NCBI RefSeq assembly: GCF_004320525.1
Contig: NZ_SIHX01000001.1
Location: 496,001 to 560,000, forward strand
Reading direction: 5' to 3'
DNA from: Arthrobacter sp. S39
GTDB taxonomy: Bacteria; Actinomycetota; Actinomycetes; Actinomycetales; Micrococcaceae
Length of the DNA: 64,000 bases
Shown: positions 18,408-31,485 of the stretch, in pieces
Layout: each line of letters begins with the position of its first letter
Position numbering within the stretch: position 1 is the stretch's first letter
Translations under genes and position numbers: made by a program
Notes under the pieces: model-generated
Told to the model about the DNA's origin: nothing
Database searches by the model: none
The model's input: only the letters and a program-made list of their open reading frames with translations

Positions 18408-18917
18408 GTGTCAAGACCCTCCGTACCCCCCTCGAACACTTCCCCTGACGGTTCCCCGGACCCTTCTCCGGGCGGATCGGGGCCGCAGAATGGCCAGGAA
18501 GTTCCCACCGGCCAGCGGGCCGGACGACCGCGCGGCGTAACCGTCATTGCCCTGGTTGTCGCCGCTGAAGCCACAGCTTTGCTTGGCGCGGCCGCCTGGT
18601 ACGGATATGAACTTGCGACGGGTGCGCCTGTCCTCTCCTTTTGGGGCGCCGTGTTCACGATGGCGTTGCTCCTCGCCTTCGCGGCGTGGTTGTTTGCGGT
18701 GGGGCACTTTCTGTTCCGCGGATACCGCTGGACACGGTCCGCCTCCCTGGTGGCCCAGCTGTTTGTCCTGATAGTGGGAGTCCCCACCCTGACGGGGGGC
18801 CTCGTCTGGGCCGGGCTCGCAATGCTCATTCCCGCGCTCCTCGCCATTGTCCTGCTGTTCGACAAACGTGTTGTTGCCTATGTGTCACGGACGGGCGGTT
18901 CCCCGCCGGCTGTTTGA
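18408..18917 (+). CDS. Small multi-pass membrane protein, unknown function
   Basis: I do not recognise this 169-aa protein. A proline/serine/glycine-rich hydrophilic N-terminus of about 42 residues precedes three or four membrane helices (VTVIALVVAAEATALLGAA, VFTMALLLAFAAWLFAV, then a pair around residues 118-152). Similar small membrane proteins are common in Micrococcaceae. The GTG start at 18408 has no clear ribosome site. Its last 40 bases overlap the 3' end of the FtsK-like gene on the other strand. Confidence 0.6.
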   Translation: MSRPSVPPSNTSPDGSPDPSPGGSGPQNGQEVPTGQRAGRPRGVTVIALVVAAEATALLGAAAWYGYELATGAPVLSFWGAVFTMALLLAFAAWLFAVGHFLFRGYRWTRSASLVAQLFVLIVGVPTLTGGLVWAGLAMLIPALLAIVLLFDKRVVAYVSRTGGSPPAV

Positions 18918-21900
18918 GGTCCGGCCGCGTCCTGTTGATGGGCAGGGGCTTTCGACGTGTCAGGCACCCAGCCCAGCTGGACCGCCGTCGGCCGGCCGTT
19001 CGTCACCAGGACGCTGCGGCCCGGGGGCGGATTTGGCTCGGCGTCGAACCTGATGCCAAACAGGTCGCCGTCCATGAGGCTGCGCGGTGCGATCAGCAGC
19101 CCGGTCCCCGAACCCCGGGCGCTGAGCGCCAGGGGCACGCGCTGGACCAGCAGCGGACTGAACCCGGCAGTAAAAACCACGCAGATCCCCCTGCTGTTCA
19201 GTTCTGCAAGGTCTTGGTGTGCTGACTGGGGCAGAAGGTCTGCGTCGTCCACCAGAGCGATGGCATATCGGCCCACTGTGCCGGCAGCAGCCCTCTGAAG
19301 CGCACCGGACCAGTATTCGCAGGCGTCATTACCTGCACCCGGTGCCAGCCACTCGGCCCTCCCGGCGTTCAGTTCCGGTAACAGGCGCAGAAAGCTGGTC
19401 TTGCCACCGCCGTGCCCTCCGAGCACGGCGAGAACTCCACCTGCAGGAATCCGGACGGAGACGGGCGCGAGTTCGTCGCCGCCCAGCCCTATGACAAAGG
19501 TCCGTGGTCCAGGAGGGCCTGGATGAACCTTCGGGCCGTCGGTTCCCGGCTGTGCCGGCACTTCTCCCTTGTCCGGTGCTTCTCCCTTGTCCGGCATTGC
19601 ACGTTCCATTAGTTCTCTTATCGATACCCTGGCGGGCAGCGAATCCACCCGGAAGGGCCGTCTGATAACCGCATGCCCGCCAGCTTTTCCTGCGCCAGTC
19701 CACAGAGAATCTTCGTCACCGGACTCGGCAAAGAACTGGCAGACGGCAGATTTGCCTGCCGCGAGCGCTCCGAAGGCCACTGCCCGGCCAGGAACTTCAG
19801 CCGTGGCGGGCATTTTCGGCCACGCGAGGCGGCTGTCGTCGTTTGAGCCGCACGGAAAGTAGAAACGGTTGGGCACGGAGGCATAGAACCTGGCGGTCAC
19901 CAGCTCTCTTTGTCCCGAAATGGCGACAATGATTCCTGCGCGGCTGCCATCCCGTAGGAGATCGTGGACCAGGTCTTCCGCCCAGGCCAGCGGTCCGGCC
20001 CGGAAGGACGAAGCCCACGTTCCCCAACCCGAGATGATCAGCAGCAGGGGAGTCCGGTGCTGGTTGGGGGAGCTCCCCAGCCGAAGTGACAGCTCCTGTT
20101 TGAGGCGTTCAAGGATTCGGACGGCGCGTCGAAGGTCTTGCGGACCGGCCTTGGCGCCAACGCGGCAGTTCGACTCGATGCCTTCCAACGAACCGTCGGC
20201 GTCGAGGACGTAGAAATGCGCTTCGAACTGATGGGACGCGAGGCCGTTGAAGGTAACCTTCAGGGCGTCAGGCACTCCCGCCTCTGGAGTGCCAACGAGC
20301 CCCAAGTGCCCGTGCTGGGCGGGGTGCCAGTCGAGCGGTGCTGTCCGTTGTTCATCCGGCAGGTCCATCATTCCGAGGGTTATGGCCCATCCTTGTGGAT
20401 TCCCCGTCCCGTGCTCGAACGCGGGGACGGCAACGGGCGCCACCGGGCGTTGCAGGACGTGCGGGAGCGGCGCAGCCAAGGGTGGCCTTGCCGGCTGCCC
20501 ATCCATGCAGACCCAGAGGCCCGACATCATGTCGACCATGGGCGCGGCGGCCATCGCAGGTGTCAGGTCTTCGTGGTCGTACGCAGCGGGCGGTTTTCCG
20601 GTGGGGTCCTTGAGCGATTCCGAGGCTAGACGTACGCGCAGGCGGCCTGGAGTGCTCCTGTCAGTCGGTTCCGTCAGGGAGGCGGCCTGGAACTCCTCTG
20701 GTTCTTCAGTGCCCCGCGCCAGGAAAGCCCTCCCTGGCGTATGCAGGCTGATGGCTGAAGCGGCCGCTGCATTGATGATGTCCATCGACTCCGTGTCGGA
20801 CTGGACGCGGAGGGCGATGCTGGTTGTGACGTTCGCTCGAATGTCAGGCGTCAGGGCGCCCTGCGGCCGCTGCGTCGCCATGATCAGGTGGATGCCCAGG
20901 GAGCGCCCGATGGCGGCGATCCTCATGAGTTCGGTCAGGGCCGCCGGCGCCTGATCAACCAGCATCCGGAATTCATCAATGACCACCACCAGGTGGGGGA
21001 GCTGGGCATCCCGATCCGTGCGGGAAGCCCGATACGCAGTCAGATCCGGCGCCCGGGCGGACGCCAGTATTTCCTCACGGAGCCGGATTTCCGCGCGAAG
21101 GGATACCAGCGACCGGTCGAGCTCGTGGCTGGCCAGATCGGTGAGCATCCCTACACAATGCGGAAGGCCTTGCAGCGGCGCCAGCCCCGAGCCGCCTTTG
21201 AAATCGACAAACAGGAAATTAATGCGGTCCGGCGGGTGGCTGAGCGCCAACGCCGCGGTGATGCTGCGCAGTAGTTCGGATTTGCCTGAGCCGGTGGTCC
21301 CGGCCACCAGGAAATGGGGACCGTCGGTTTGGAGGTCCAGACAGCGGTTGCCGTCAGCGGTTTGACCGATGGGCACGGCGAGCCCCGGCTCGTCGCGGGA
21401 TGCGGCCCAGCGCGCCGACGTTTCAGACTTGCCGGGGTTGAGCAGGTCGCGGAGCAGGCAAGTTTGCGGCACAGTTGTCGCACTGATGTTAACGGGCGCA
21501 GCATCACGGGAAAGCATGCGGCAAAAGCTGCCGAAGACCTCTTCCGGAGCGAGGTCCGGCACAAAACGAACGGACCCCTCCGGTCCGTACAGCTCGGCCA
21601 CCCGTTCACCCAGTGCGATGTCCGGTGATGCCGTGGAACCAGGCCGGGACCGGAAATCGATGACCTGCCAGTGGTTTTCCGCCGCGAGAGACTTGATCGC
21701 GTCGTCCGCCGGGTCGCCGGCACTGATCATCAGCAGCACGCCTGGTCTGGTTGCGGGGGCATATTCCCTTGCCAGCGCAGCTGTCGCTGCGGCCTTTGTG
21801 GCCGTCAGCGTGACACTGGACAGGAACCGGGCGCTGAGTGGAAGTTGACTGGCCGGACCATGGACCACCACGCGGGTGCGGACGGCCCGCGGGTAACCCG

Positions 21901-23014
21901 CAAGTTGCATGATGAGCGACCGCATCAGACCGTCCAGGGACTCAGCCGGGCCGCTGACTGTGGTCAAGGAATTGACCGGGTCGAGGACCAGTGGAACAAC
22001 TCCGGCCGACGGGACCTCCAGTCCAGGCGCGGCCGGCTCGAATCGGATATTTGCACGTTGGGCTGCCAAACCCAGGCGTAGCCAGATCCTCTGTTCGCCG
22101 GGAGCCCGTTCATGCGAAGCGGCGGACGGCGGGCCGCCAACCACAAGAGTGGACAGCGGTGGAGCAGCGCGCCGCCGCCGCTCCTGGTCCTGGCGGAGCG
22201 CCGCTGCCACCGCTGTGGCCAAGTCTCTGCGTTGACGCCTCGCGGAGACGACCGGCACGAGGACGGAGACCGCAGAGACCGCAGTGAAGGCGAGAAACAT
22301 CCACATCCCCGTCATGACAGCCAGCCCGACGCCGATGACCAGCGGCAGGACGGCCGTCAGCACGAGTGCGGCACGGTTAACGGGGTCCGTGCGCCGTTGG
22401 ATCAGCAGGGGCTCGTGGACGTCTGATCCTGCGTCTTCCAGCTTCACGCCAGGAGCATCCACGAAGATCGGCGTCATCGTGGAGTTGCCGCAGCGGATGA
22501 CGGCTCCGGTGGCCACAACCGTATTTCTCACATGCTCGCCGTCGACTTCCGTGCCGTTGGCACTGTCCAGATCCTCGATGGTGATGGCAGTTTCGGAAAC
22601 AAGAAGGCGTGCATGTTGCCTGGACAGTTCAGGATCCGGGATGACGATGTCAGCTTTACTTCGGCCGATGCTGTACGTTCCGCGCCGCAGCGGAACCACT
22701 GTCCCGGCGCCGGCACCGCTCAGAACTGCGAGGGCCAACGGCGCTGGCAGGTCGGCAGCGAACCGCGGCCTGCAGCCCAGGCTCCGCCTCCCGCCGTCGA
22801 CGATTACCGCACCGTTCACCAGCGGCGGTTCGCCGACCGTCAGGGAAGCGAGCTGGAGGCCGTCCACTGACAGAACGCCGGTGCCGAACCTGGCCCCGAG
22901 CTCGGCCTGCAGGTCCGCACCGCCGGTGCCAATGGACGCGTCCACCGTGAGTTCCAGTGGTGTCTGGACCAGCCCAGTGCCGGGGCTGCGGACGAGCGTA
23001 CACTCCAGCGGCAT
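18878..23014 (-). CDS. FHA and FtsK/SpoIIIE ATPase (EccC/EssC-like, type VII secretion type)
   Basis: The 1378-aa protein begins with a beta-rich region, then an FHA domain (about residues 115-175, with GRSKADIVIPDPELSRQHAR). Two membrane helices follow (about 208-255). Three P-loop modules come next. The first is intact, with GTTGSGKS near residue 568 and VVVIDEFRMLVD near 675. The second (LGLVGTPEAGVPDAL, about 905) has lost the GK(S/T) motif. The third has GGHGGGKTS near 1196. This is the EccC/EssC architecture of type VII secretion motors, and the N-terminal FHA resembles the Firmicute EssC type. No WXG100 substrate, EccB/D/E or mycosin gene is nearby. Its 3' end overlaps the convergent membrane-protein gene by 40 nt. 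Confidence 0.83.
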   Translation of the reverse strand: MPLECTLVRSPGTGLVQTPLELTVDASIGTGGADLQAELGARFGTGVLSVDGLQLASLTVGEPPLVNGAVIVDGGRRSLGCRPRFAADLPAPLALAVLSGAGAGTVVPLRRGTYSIGRSKADIVIPDPELSRQHARLLVSETAITIEDLDSANGTEVDGEHVRNTVVATGAVIRCGNSTMTPIFVDAPGVKLEDAGSDVHEPLLIQRRTDPVNRAALVLTAVLPLVIGVGLAVMTGMWMFLAFTAVSAVSVLVPVVSARRQRRDLATAVAAALRQDQERRRRAAPPLSTLVVGGPPSAASHERAPGEQRIWLRLGLAAQRANIRFEPAAPGLEVPSAGVVPLVLDPVNSLTTVSGPAESLDGLMRSLIMQLAGYPRAVRTRVVVHGPASQLPLSARFLSSVTLTATKAAATAALAREYAPATRPGVLLMISAGDPADDAIKSLAAENHWQVIDFRSRPGSTASPDIALGERVAELYGPEGSVRFVPDLAPEEVFGSFCRMLSRDAAPVNISATTVPQTCLLRDLLNPGKSETSARWAASRDEPGLAVPIGQTADGNRCLDLQTDGPHFLVAGTTGSGKSELLRSITAALALSHPPDRINFLFVDFKGGSGLAPLQGLPHCVGMLTDLASHELDRSLVSLRAEIRLREEILASARAPDLTAYRASRTDRDAQLPHLVVVIDEFRMLVDQAPAALTELMRIAAIGRSLGIHLIMATQRPQGALTPDIRANVTTSIALRVQSDTESMDIINAAAASAISLHTPGRAFLARGTEEPEEFQAASLTEPTDRSTPGRLRVRLASESLKDPTGKPPAAYDHEDLTPAMAAAPMVDMMSGLWVCMDGQPARPPLAAPLPHVLQRPVAPVAVPAFEHGTGNPQGWAITLGMMDLPDEQRTAPLDWHPAQHGHLGLVGTPEAGVPDALKVTFNGLASHQFEAHFYVLDADGSLEGIESNCRVGAKAGPQDLRRAVRILERLKQELSLRLGSSPNQHRTPLLLIISGWGTWASSFRAGPLAWAEDLVHDLLRDGSRAGIIVAISGQRELVTARFYASVPNRFYFPCGSNDDSRLAWPKMPATAEVPGRAVAFGALAAGKSAVCQFFAESGDEDSLWTGAGKAGGHAVIRRPFRVDSLPARVSIRELMERAMPDKGEAPDKGEVPAQPGTDGPKVHPGPPGPRTFVIGLGGDELAPVSVRIPAGGVLAVLGGHGGGKTSFLRLLPELNAGRAEWLAPGAGNDACEYWSGALQRAAAGTVGRYAIALVDDADLLPQSAHQDLAELNSRGICVVFTAGFSPLLVQRVPLALSARGSGTGLLIAPRSLMDGDLFGIRFDAEPNPPPGRSVLVTNGRPTAVQLGWVPDTSKAPAHQQDAAGPQTAGGEPPVRDT

Positions 23015-26572
<3,558 letters not shown>

Positions 26573-27442
26573 ATGGCCGGCACCACTGAGGAAATGATCC
26601 GCCCAGGCCAGGGGCGGGGCCTGCTTGACGTATATGATCATCGGTTCCTGCTCAAGCTATTGGTGCGGAAAGAGATCAAGGTCCGTTACCGGGGGTCGGT
26701 TCTTGGCCTCCTATGGTCTTACGTCAAGCCACTTATGCAGTTTCTCATCTACTTCGTGGCGTTGGGGATCTTCCTGAATCTCCAGCGTGGGACCCCCAAC
26801 TACGCCATCTACCTGTTCGCGGGCATCGTGCTGGTGAACTTCTTCACGGAATCGCTGGGCAACGCCACCAGGTCCATCGTGGACAACCGCGACCTCATCC
26901 GAAAGATCTACCTGCCCCGTGAGCTGTTTCCGGTGGCGACAGTGTGGGTTTCGGCGGCACATTTCCTGCCTCAAGTGGTGGTGCTCATCGGTGCCTGCCT
27001 CATTTCGGGGTGGACGCCGACAGTCCTTCAGTTGGCCGCTGCAATCCTGGCCTTTGTGCTGGTCTCCGTCCTGGCAACCGGACTTGGTCTGCTGTTCAGT
27101 GCCGCAAACGTCTACTTCCGTGACTCGGAGAACATCGTCGACATGATCCTCATGGTAGTGACGTGGGCTTCGCCGGTGCTCTACGTCTGGACGATGGTGC
27201 AGAAAGTAATGGGCTCCTGGTACTGGGTGTACCAGCTCAACCCCATGACCGTGGCCGTTGAAATTTTCCATTGGGCATTCTGGCTCCCCACCCTCAAGGA
27301 GGACCAGGTGGGGCTCGCCTCGATGCCGCCGGATCTCATGACGGTGTGGCTTCCAGTCGCTTTCCTTATTTCCATCGCTGTGCTGTTTGTAGGCCAACTG
27401 GCCTTCCGGCGCTCGGCCGTCCACTTTGCACAGGAGCTCTAA
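26573..27442 (+). CDS. wzm: Polysaccharide ABC exporter permease (Wzm-like)
   Basis: This 289-aa ABC-2 type permease has a cytoplasmic N-terminal amphipathic segment (LLVRKEIKVRYRGSVLGLLW), which is the usual Wzm/TagG motif, and six membrane helices. Together with the following ATPase it should flip lipid-linked galactan across the membrane, as the Rv3781-Rv3783 pair does in mycobacteria. ATG 26573 starts immediately after the glfT2 stop codon, so translation is probably coupled. Confidence 0.92.
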   Translation: MAGTTEEMIRPGQGRGLLDVYDHRFLLKLLVRKEIKVRYRGSVLGLLWSYVKPLMQFLIYFVALGIFLNLQRGTPNYAIYLFAGIVLVNFFTESLGNATRSIVDNRDLIRKIYLPRELFPVATVWVSAAHFLPQVVVLIGACLISGWTPTVLQLAAAILAFVLVSVLATGLGLLFSAANVYFRDSENIVDMILMVVTWASPVLYVWTMVQKVMGSWYWVYQLNPMTVAVEIFHWAFWLPTLKEDQVGLASMPPDLMTVWLPVAFLISIAVLFVGQLAFRRSAVHFAQEL

Positions 27443-27443
27443 C

Positions 27444-28199
27444 GTGACCGCACGAGGCGATGTAGCCATCAGCTGCAAGAAGCTGCGTAAGCAGTTCGTC
27501 CTGCGCCATACCCGGTCCATGAAAGAAGCTGTGGTCTGGCTGGTCAAGGGGCGGAAGGGCGACCTGTCCAAGAAATTCATGGCGTTGACCGACGTATCCC
27601 TTGAAGTGAAGCAGGGTGAGACGGTGGCTTTGCTGGGTCTCAACGGCTCCGGAAAGTCCACGCTCCTCAAACTGATCTCAGGCGTTCTGCAGCCCGACGG
27701 CGGCACGGTCCACACCCGCGGCCGAGTTGCAGGTCTCATCGAGGTCGGTGCCGGATTCCACCACGACCTCAGCGGGCGCGACAACGTTTACCTCAACGGG
27801 GCGATCCTCGGGATGACCGAGAAACAGATCGACGATATGTTCGACTCCATCGTGGAATTCTCGGAGATCGGCGAGTTCATCGACACCGAGGTCAAGTTCT
27901 ACTCGTCCGGAATGTACCTGCGGCTGGCGTTCTCCATCGCCGTGCACACTGACCCGGAAGTTTTCCTCATCGACGAGATCCTGGCGGTGGGCGATGAGCC
28001 GTTCCAGCGGAAGTGCATCGCCAAGATCAAGGAACTGTCAGACAAGGGCAAAACCCTGTTTGTAGTCAGCCACGACCTGGACCTGGTCTCCACCGTCTGC
28101 GAACGCGGAATCCTCCTCGAACACGGCAAAGTCCTCATGGACGGAGAAGTGCATGAGGTTGTAGCCGCGCTCAGGCAACGATCCTCAAATCTCAAGTGA
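27444..28199 (+). CDS. wzt: Polysaccharide ABC exporter ATPase (Wzt-like)
   Basis: The 251-aa ATPase has Walker A GLNGSGKST (about residues 64-72), the signature YSSGMYLRLAFS (about 152) and Walker B VFLIDEIL (about 174). It lacks the C-terminal carbohydrate-binding domain of O-antigen Wzt proteins that recognise a capped chain, so export is probably coupled to synthesis without terminal modification. GTG 27444 is chosen because AGGAG lies seven bases upstream; the open frame from 27426 overlaps wzm and has no such site. Confidence 0.92.
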   Translation: MTARGDVAISCKKLRKQFVLRHTRSMKEAVVWLVKGRKGDLSKKFMALTDVSLEVKQGETVALLGLNGSGKSTLLKLISGVLQPDGGTVHTRGRVAGLIEVGAGFHHDLSGRDNVYLNGAILGMTEKQIDDMFDSIVEFSEIGEFIDTEVKFYSSGMYLRLAFSIAVHTDPEVFLIDEILAVGDEPFQRKCIAKIKELSDKGKTLFVVSHDLDLVSTVCERGILLEHGKVLMDGEVHEVVAALRQRSSNLK

Positions 28200-28274
28200 T
28201 AACGGCGACGCTGAACGCAGCGAGGAGCGGAACTGAAGCCAAACTGGCCGATCCACGGAAAAGGGGTTGGCAAA

Positions 28275-30248
28275 GTGCAATGGCTTGATGCTGCGCCAGC
28301 CATTCTGGCTGCAGCACTGGTCCTGATCGGACCGGGTCTCCTGCTGGCGTGGTCCGTTGGTACGAGAAGCTTTGCTCTGGTCGCGCTTACGCCGTTACTT
28401 TCTGTGTCGCTGATTGTGGTCGCAGCCATAGTCAGTGCTTTTGTGGGAATGCCATGGTCTTCCTTGGCTGTTTTCCTGCTTTCTTTGATGGTGTCCGGGG
28501 CGGCTTTCACCGTTTCCAGATGGCGGGGAAGGCCAAAGGCGAACCGGCTGGTTGGAGATTACCGGGCGTTATATGGCCTGCTTGGAACGCTTCTGGCAGC
28601 AGGAATTATTGGCGCCCGTCTAATCTACGTTTTCGGACGGCCCGACAGCATTTCTCAAACTTACGACAACATATTTCATTTGAATGCCATTAGGTACATC
28701 CTTGAGACCCATCAAGCGTCGTCCTTCACAGTCGGAGGGATGACCGGTATACCGTTTTATCCTGCGGGCTGGCACGCGGTGGTGTCCTTGACCAGCCAGT
28801 TGGCGGGTACTAGTATCCCTGTGGCCGTGAACGCAACAAACTTGGTCATCGGCGCTGTTGTGTGGCCAGCATCCTGCATTTTCTTGTGCCAGCAGGTCCT
28901 GGGACAGTCCAGGTTGGCGTCGGCCTTGGCTGGGCTGATGTCGGCGGGCTTTGGCGCCTTTCCTATCATGATGGTGGATTTCGGAGTCCTATATCCAAAC
29001 CTGCTGTCCATATCGCTGCTGCCGGCGCTCTTGGCCTTGGGTATACAACTGCTCAAACTGTCTGTTGCTCCGGATTTCCCTCCTGCCCTGTGCGGAGTCG
29101 TGCTTCTCCTCGCCGCCCCTGGTGTGGCGTTGGCCCATCCAAGCACCTTGATGGCCTTCCTCGCCTTTTTGGCGCCAGCAGTTTTGATGGTATTTTTCGG
29201 CTCCTGGCGCCAGTGGCGCCTGGAGTGGCCGCAATCACGTATCCGCGCTGGCTCATGGACCTCGATCCTCCTGGCAGGGATGCTAGCCTCCGTGGTTGCG
29301 TGGCTGATAGTCCGCCCTCCCGCGGAAGCGGCTTTCTGGCCACCCATCCAATCACCCCTTGGCGCCTTGGCTGAGCTGGCCTTAAACGCCCAGATGGATC
29401 GTCCGCCCGCAGTTGTGGTGTCCGCCTTTGTTGCGATCGGCACCGTCCTTATCTTGCGCAAACCGAAACTTTGGTGGGCCGCTGGGATGCTTGCAATGGC
29501 GTGCATGCTGTTCGTGGCAGTTTCATCTTTCCGGCCTGGACGTGTGCGCGACTTCCTCACGGCAATTTGGTACAACGATAGTTACAGGCTCGCCGCACTC
29601 GTTCCTGTCGCCGGCGTGTTGGTCGGAACCTGCGGAGCTTTCTGGGTTGCTCGCCGGATGCAGGAAGTAGTGCAGGATTTTGAGAACAGGCGACCAGTTG
29701 CCGCCCGCGGCGCTGGCTCACGAGTGCGGACGACCCGGGGGCCTGTTTGGGTTGGAGCTGCGACGGTCATTGCGATCGCTGTGCTCTCACAGTTAGGTGG
29801 GGTCTCGTACTCCGCGAACAAGGCACGCACGAGTTATGAACTCGGTGTTAGCTCACCCTTACTCACAGCGGACGAAATGGCCGTCCTGAATGACATGCAG
29901 GATCTCGTACCCAAAAACGCAGTTGTGGTCGCGAATCCTTGGAACGGCAGTGCACTTTCTTACGCCCTGGCAGATCGAACCCCGATTCTTTTCCACGTTC
30001 TGAATGACAACGCCACCTTGAATGACCGGATTCTATTAGACCGACTGCGAGAAGCCGGCGACGATCCGGACGTTTGCCTAGCTGTCCGGGCATTGAACGT
30101 GACCTTTGTTCTTGACTTCGGAAAGCAGGAGATCAACAACGGCTCGCATCCGGCGCCCGGCCTTGAGAACTTAGAGGACACAGGCATCGTTACTAAGCTC
30201 TCGGAGCACGGGGAGGCAAAGCTTTTCAGGCTGGACGCATGCAAATAA
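28275..30248 (+). CDS. DUF6541-type large membrane protein
   Basis: This 657-aa protein has about 13 hydrophobic segments and a soluble C-terminal domain of roughly 140 residues. It fits the DUF6541 family found in actinobacterial polysaccharide loci. The extracellular motif SQTYDNIFHLNAIRYILET, followed by FYPAGWHAVVSL, is shared with the paralogue at 37652-39709. A conserved acidic residue in such a loop is typical of GT-C-like glycosyltransferases, so transfer from a polyprenyl-phosphate sugar is a reasonable guess, not a demonstration. GTG 28275 follows GGAAAAGGGG. It lies 75 nt after wzt on the same strand. Confidence 0.75.
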   Translation: MQWLDAAPAILAAALVLIGPGLLLAWSVGTRSFALVALTPLLSVSLIVVAAIVSAFVGMPWSSLAVFLLSLMVSGAAFTVSRWRGRPKANRLVGDYRALYGLLGTLLAAGIIGARLIYVFGRPDSISQTYDNIFHLNAIRYILETHQASSFTVGGMTGIPFYPAGWHAVVSLTSQLAGTSIPVAVNATNLVIGAVVWPASCIFLCQQVLGQSRLASALAGLMSAGFGAFPIMMVDFGVLYPNLLSISLLPALLALGIQLLKLSVAPDFPPALCGVVLLLAAPGVALAHPSTLMAFLAFLAPAVLMVFFGSWRQWRLEWPQSRIRAGSWTSILLAGMLASVVAWLIVRPPAEAAFWPPIQSPLGALAELALNAQMDRPPAVVVSAFVAIGTVLILRKPKLWWAAGMLAMACMLFVAVSSFRPGRVRDFLTAIWYNDSYRLAALVPVAGVLVGTCGAFWVARRMQEVVQDFENRRPVAARGAGSRVRTTRGPVWVGAATVIAIAVLSQLGGVSYSANKARTSYELGVSSPLLTADEMAVLNDMQDLVPKNAVVVANPWNGSALSYALADRTPILFHVLNDNATLNDRILLDRLREAGDDPDVCLAVRALNVTFVLDFGKQEINNGSHPAPGLENLEDTGIVTKLSEHGEAKLFRLDACK

Positions 30249-30266
30249 CCGGTCCGTGCCCGTGAC

Positions 30267-30296
30267 TTCGGAGTAACGCCCGTGATTGGGTAAACT
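30267..30296 (+). promoter_or_regulatory. Weak candidate promoter for the FecB-like gene
   Basis: TTCGGA (30267-30272) and TAAACT (30291-30296) are 18 bp apart in the 159-nt gap before the lipoprotein gene. A short hairpin, CCCCGT-TC-ACGGGG (30311-30324), follows in the presumed leader. Only the -10 resembles the consensus well. Confidence 0.3.
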
Positions 30297-30407
30297 GGCA
30301 AGGCCCGCATCCCCGTTCACGGGGTGCCCCAAGATCCTTCAAGGCCGTGATGTCGAGTGGAAATGCTCCATCGCTGGCGTCTAGTACATAAGATTGGACC
30401 CTTCACT

Positions 30408-31481
30408 ATGGCTGACATTGGACGTGGACGCGATGTCACGACAGGGCGGCGACAGTTCTTGGCGGCCCTGGCCGTTGTTCCTTGGGGTCTGGCAGGTTGT
30501 CAGTTCACGAAATCTGCGCCCACCCCCGCCACAAAAGCCGATAATGATGCTTTCCCTGTGAGCGTGCAGCATGCGTTTGGGGAAACTGTCATAGAGTCCG
30601 ACCCCAGGCGCATTGCCACATTGGGGCCAGTCAGCAATGACACTTGTCTGGCTCTCGGTGTCGTGCCACTAGCAATGCCTCTTTCTGAGGCGCAGCCGAA
30701 TGGTTCAACTCCGTGGTTCGACTCCGTATGGAAAAAATTCGGTGTGGACCTGCCGCTTCTCCTCGATGTGTCGAAGGGCCTTCCCGTCGACGAACTTAGA
30801 GGGATGGGGCCAGACCTTATCCTCGCGGTGAACTCGCAGATTACACGGGCTCAATATGACGAGTTGTCGACGATAGCGCCGGTCGTTGTGAGCCCCGATG
30901 CGTCTTCCATCGCGGACTGGCGGTCGTCGTTGGCCCTCATTGGGAAAGCCTTAGGACGGCAGGACGAGTCGGAGAGGGTTCGTTTGGAGACTGAAGCGCG
31001 CATCACGAGTGATCTCAATAGCTATCCAGATCTTGCGGGCACAACTTTTGTCGTCGTGAAAGCCCGGTCAGCAATCGGCGCGGATCTCGAAGTAATGGGC
31101 GCAGAATCAAGCGCCGTCCGCATGATCGAGGAATGGGGTCTCAGGCTTTCGCCGTCCGTATCACTGGTGGGGCAAGAGGGACGCGCCTTGGGCGTGAGTC
31201 AGATGGCTTCAACAAGCTACTCCTGGCCAGAGAGTCGCGGGGCTGATCTATTCAGCGATATCGCCGTGATCTCGGTCATGCACAAGGAAAGTGGACAAAT
31301 CGAAGCAGCTGGAGTTCTGGGGACTATTCCCGCACATATGCGCGACACTTATTTGATGGCCGACTCTAAGGATGGGGCACTGGCGTTGGATACAGGGTCG
31401 TGCCTCTCAAGCCAGTGGCTCTCGCGCACGATGCTTCCGGAGCTAGCCAAGTCCGCTTTCAAGGCGAAGCAAGGCGTTTAG
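30408..31481 (+). CDS. FecB-like periplasmic-binding lipoprotein (Tat-exported)
   Basis: The 357-aa product begins with a twin-arginine signal (TTGRRQFLAAL, R14-R15) and a lipobox LAGC with C31. A FecB/BtuF-type binding fold follows (HAFGETVIESDPRRIATLG, then MGPDLILAVNSQITRAQYDEL). Such proteins usually feed ferric siderophores or cobalamin to an ABC importer, but no permease or ATPase of that type is nearby. ATG 30408 puts the Tat motif 14 residues from the start; an earlier in-frame ATG at 30357 would add 17 unusual residues. It sits between polysaccharide genes and is followed after four bases by the acyltransferase gene, so it may be co-transcribed with it. Confidence 0.75.
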   Translation: MADIGRGRDVTTGRRQFLAALAVVPWGLAGCQFTKSAPTPATKADNDAFPVSVQHAFGETVIESDPRRIATLGPVSNDTCLALGVVPLAMPLSEAQPNGSTPWFDSVWKKFGVDLPLLLDVSKGLPVDELRGMGPDLILAVNSQITRAQYDELSTIAPVVVSPDASSIADWRSSLALIGKALGRQDESERVRLETEARITSDLNSYPDLAGTTFVVVKARSAIGADLEVMGAESSAVRMIEEWGLRLSPSVSLVGQEGRALGVSQMASTSYSWPESRGADLFSDIAVISVMHKESGQIEAAGVLGTIPAHMRDTYLMADSKDGALALDTGSCLSSQWLSRTMLPELAKSAFKAKQGV

Positions 31482-31485
31482 TCAC

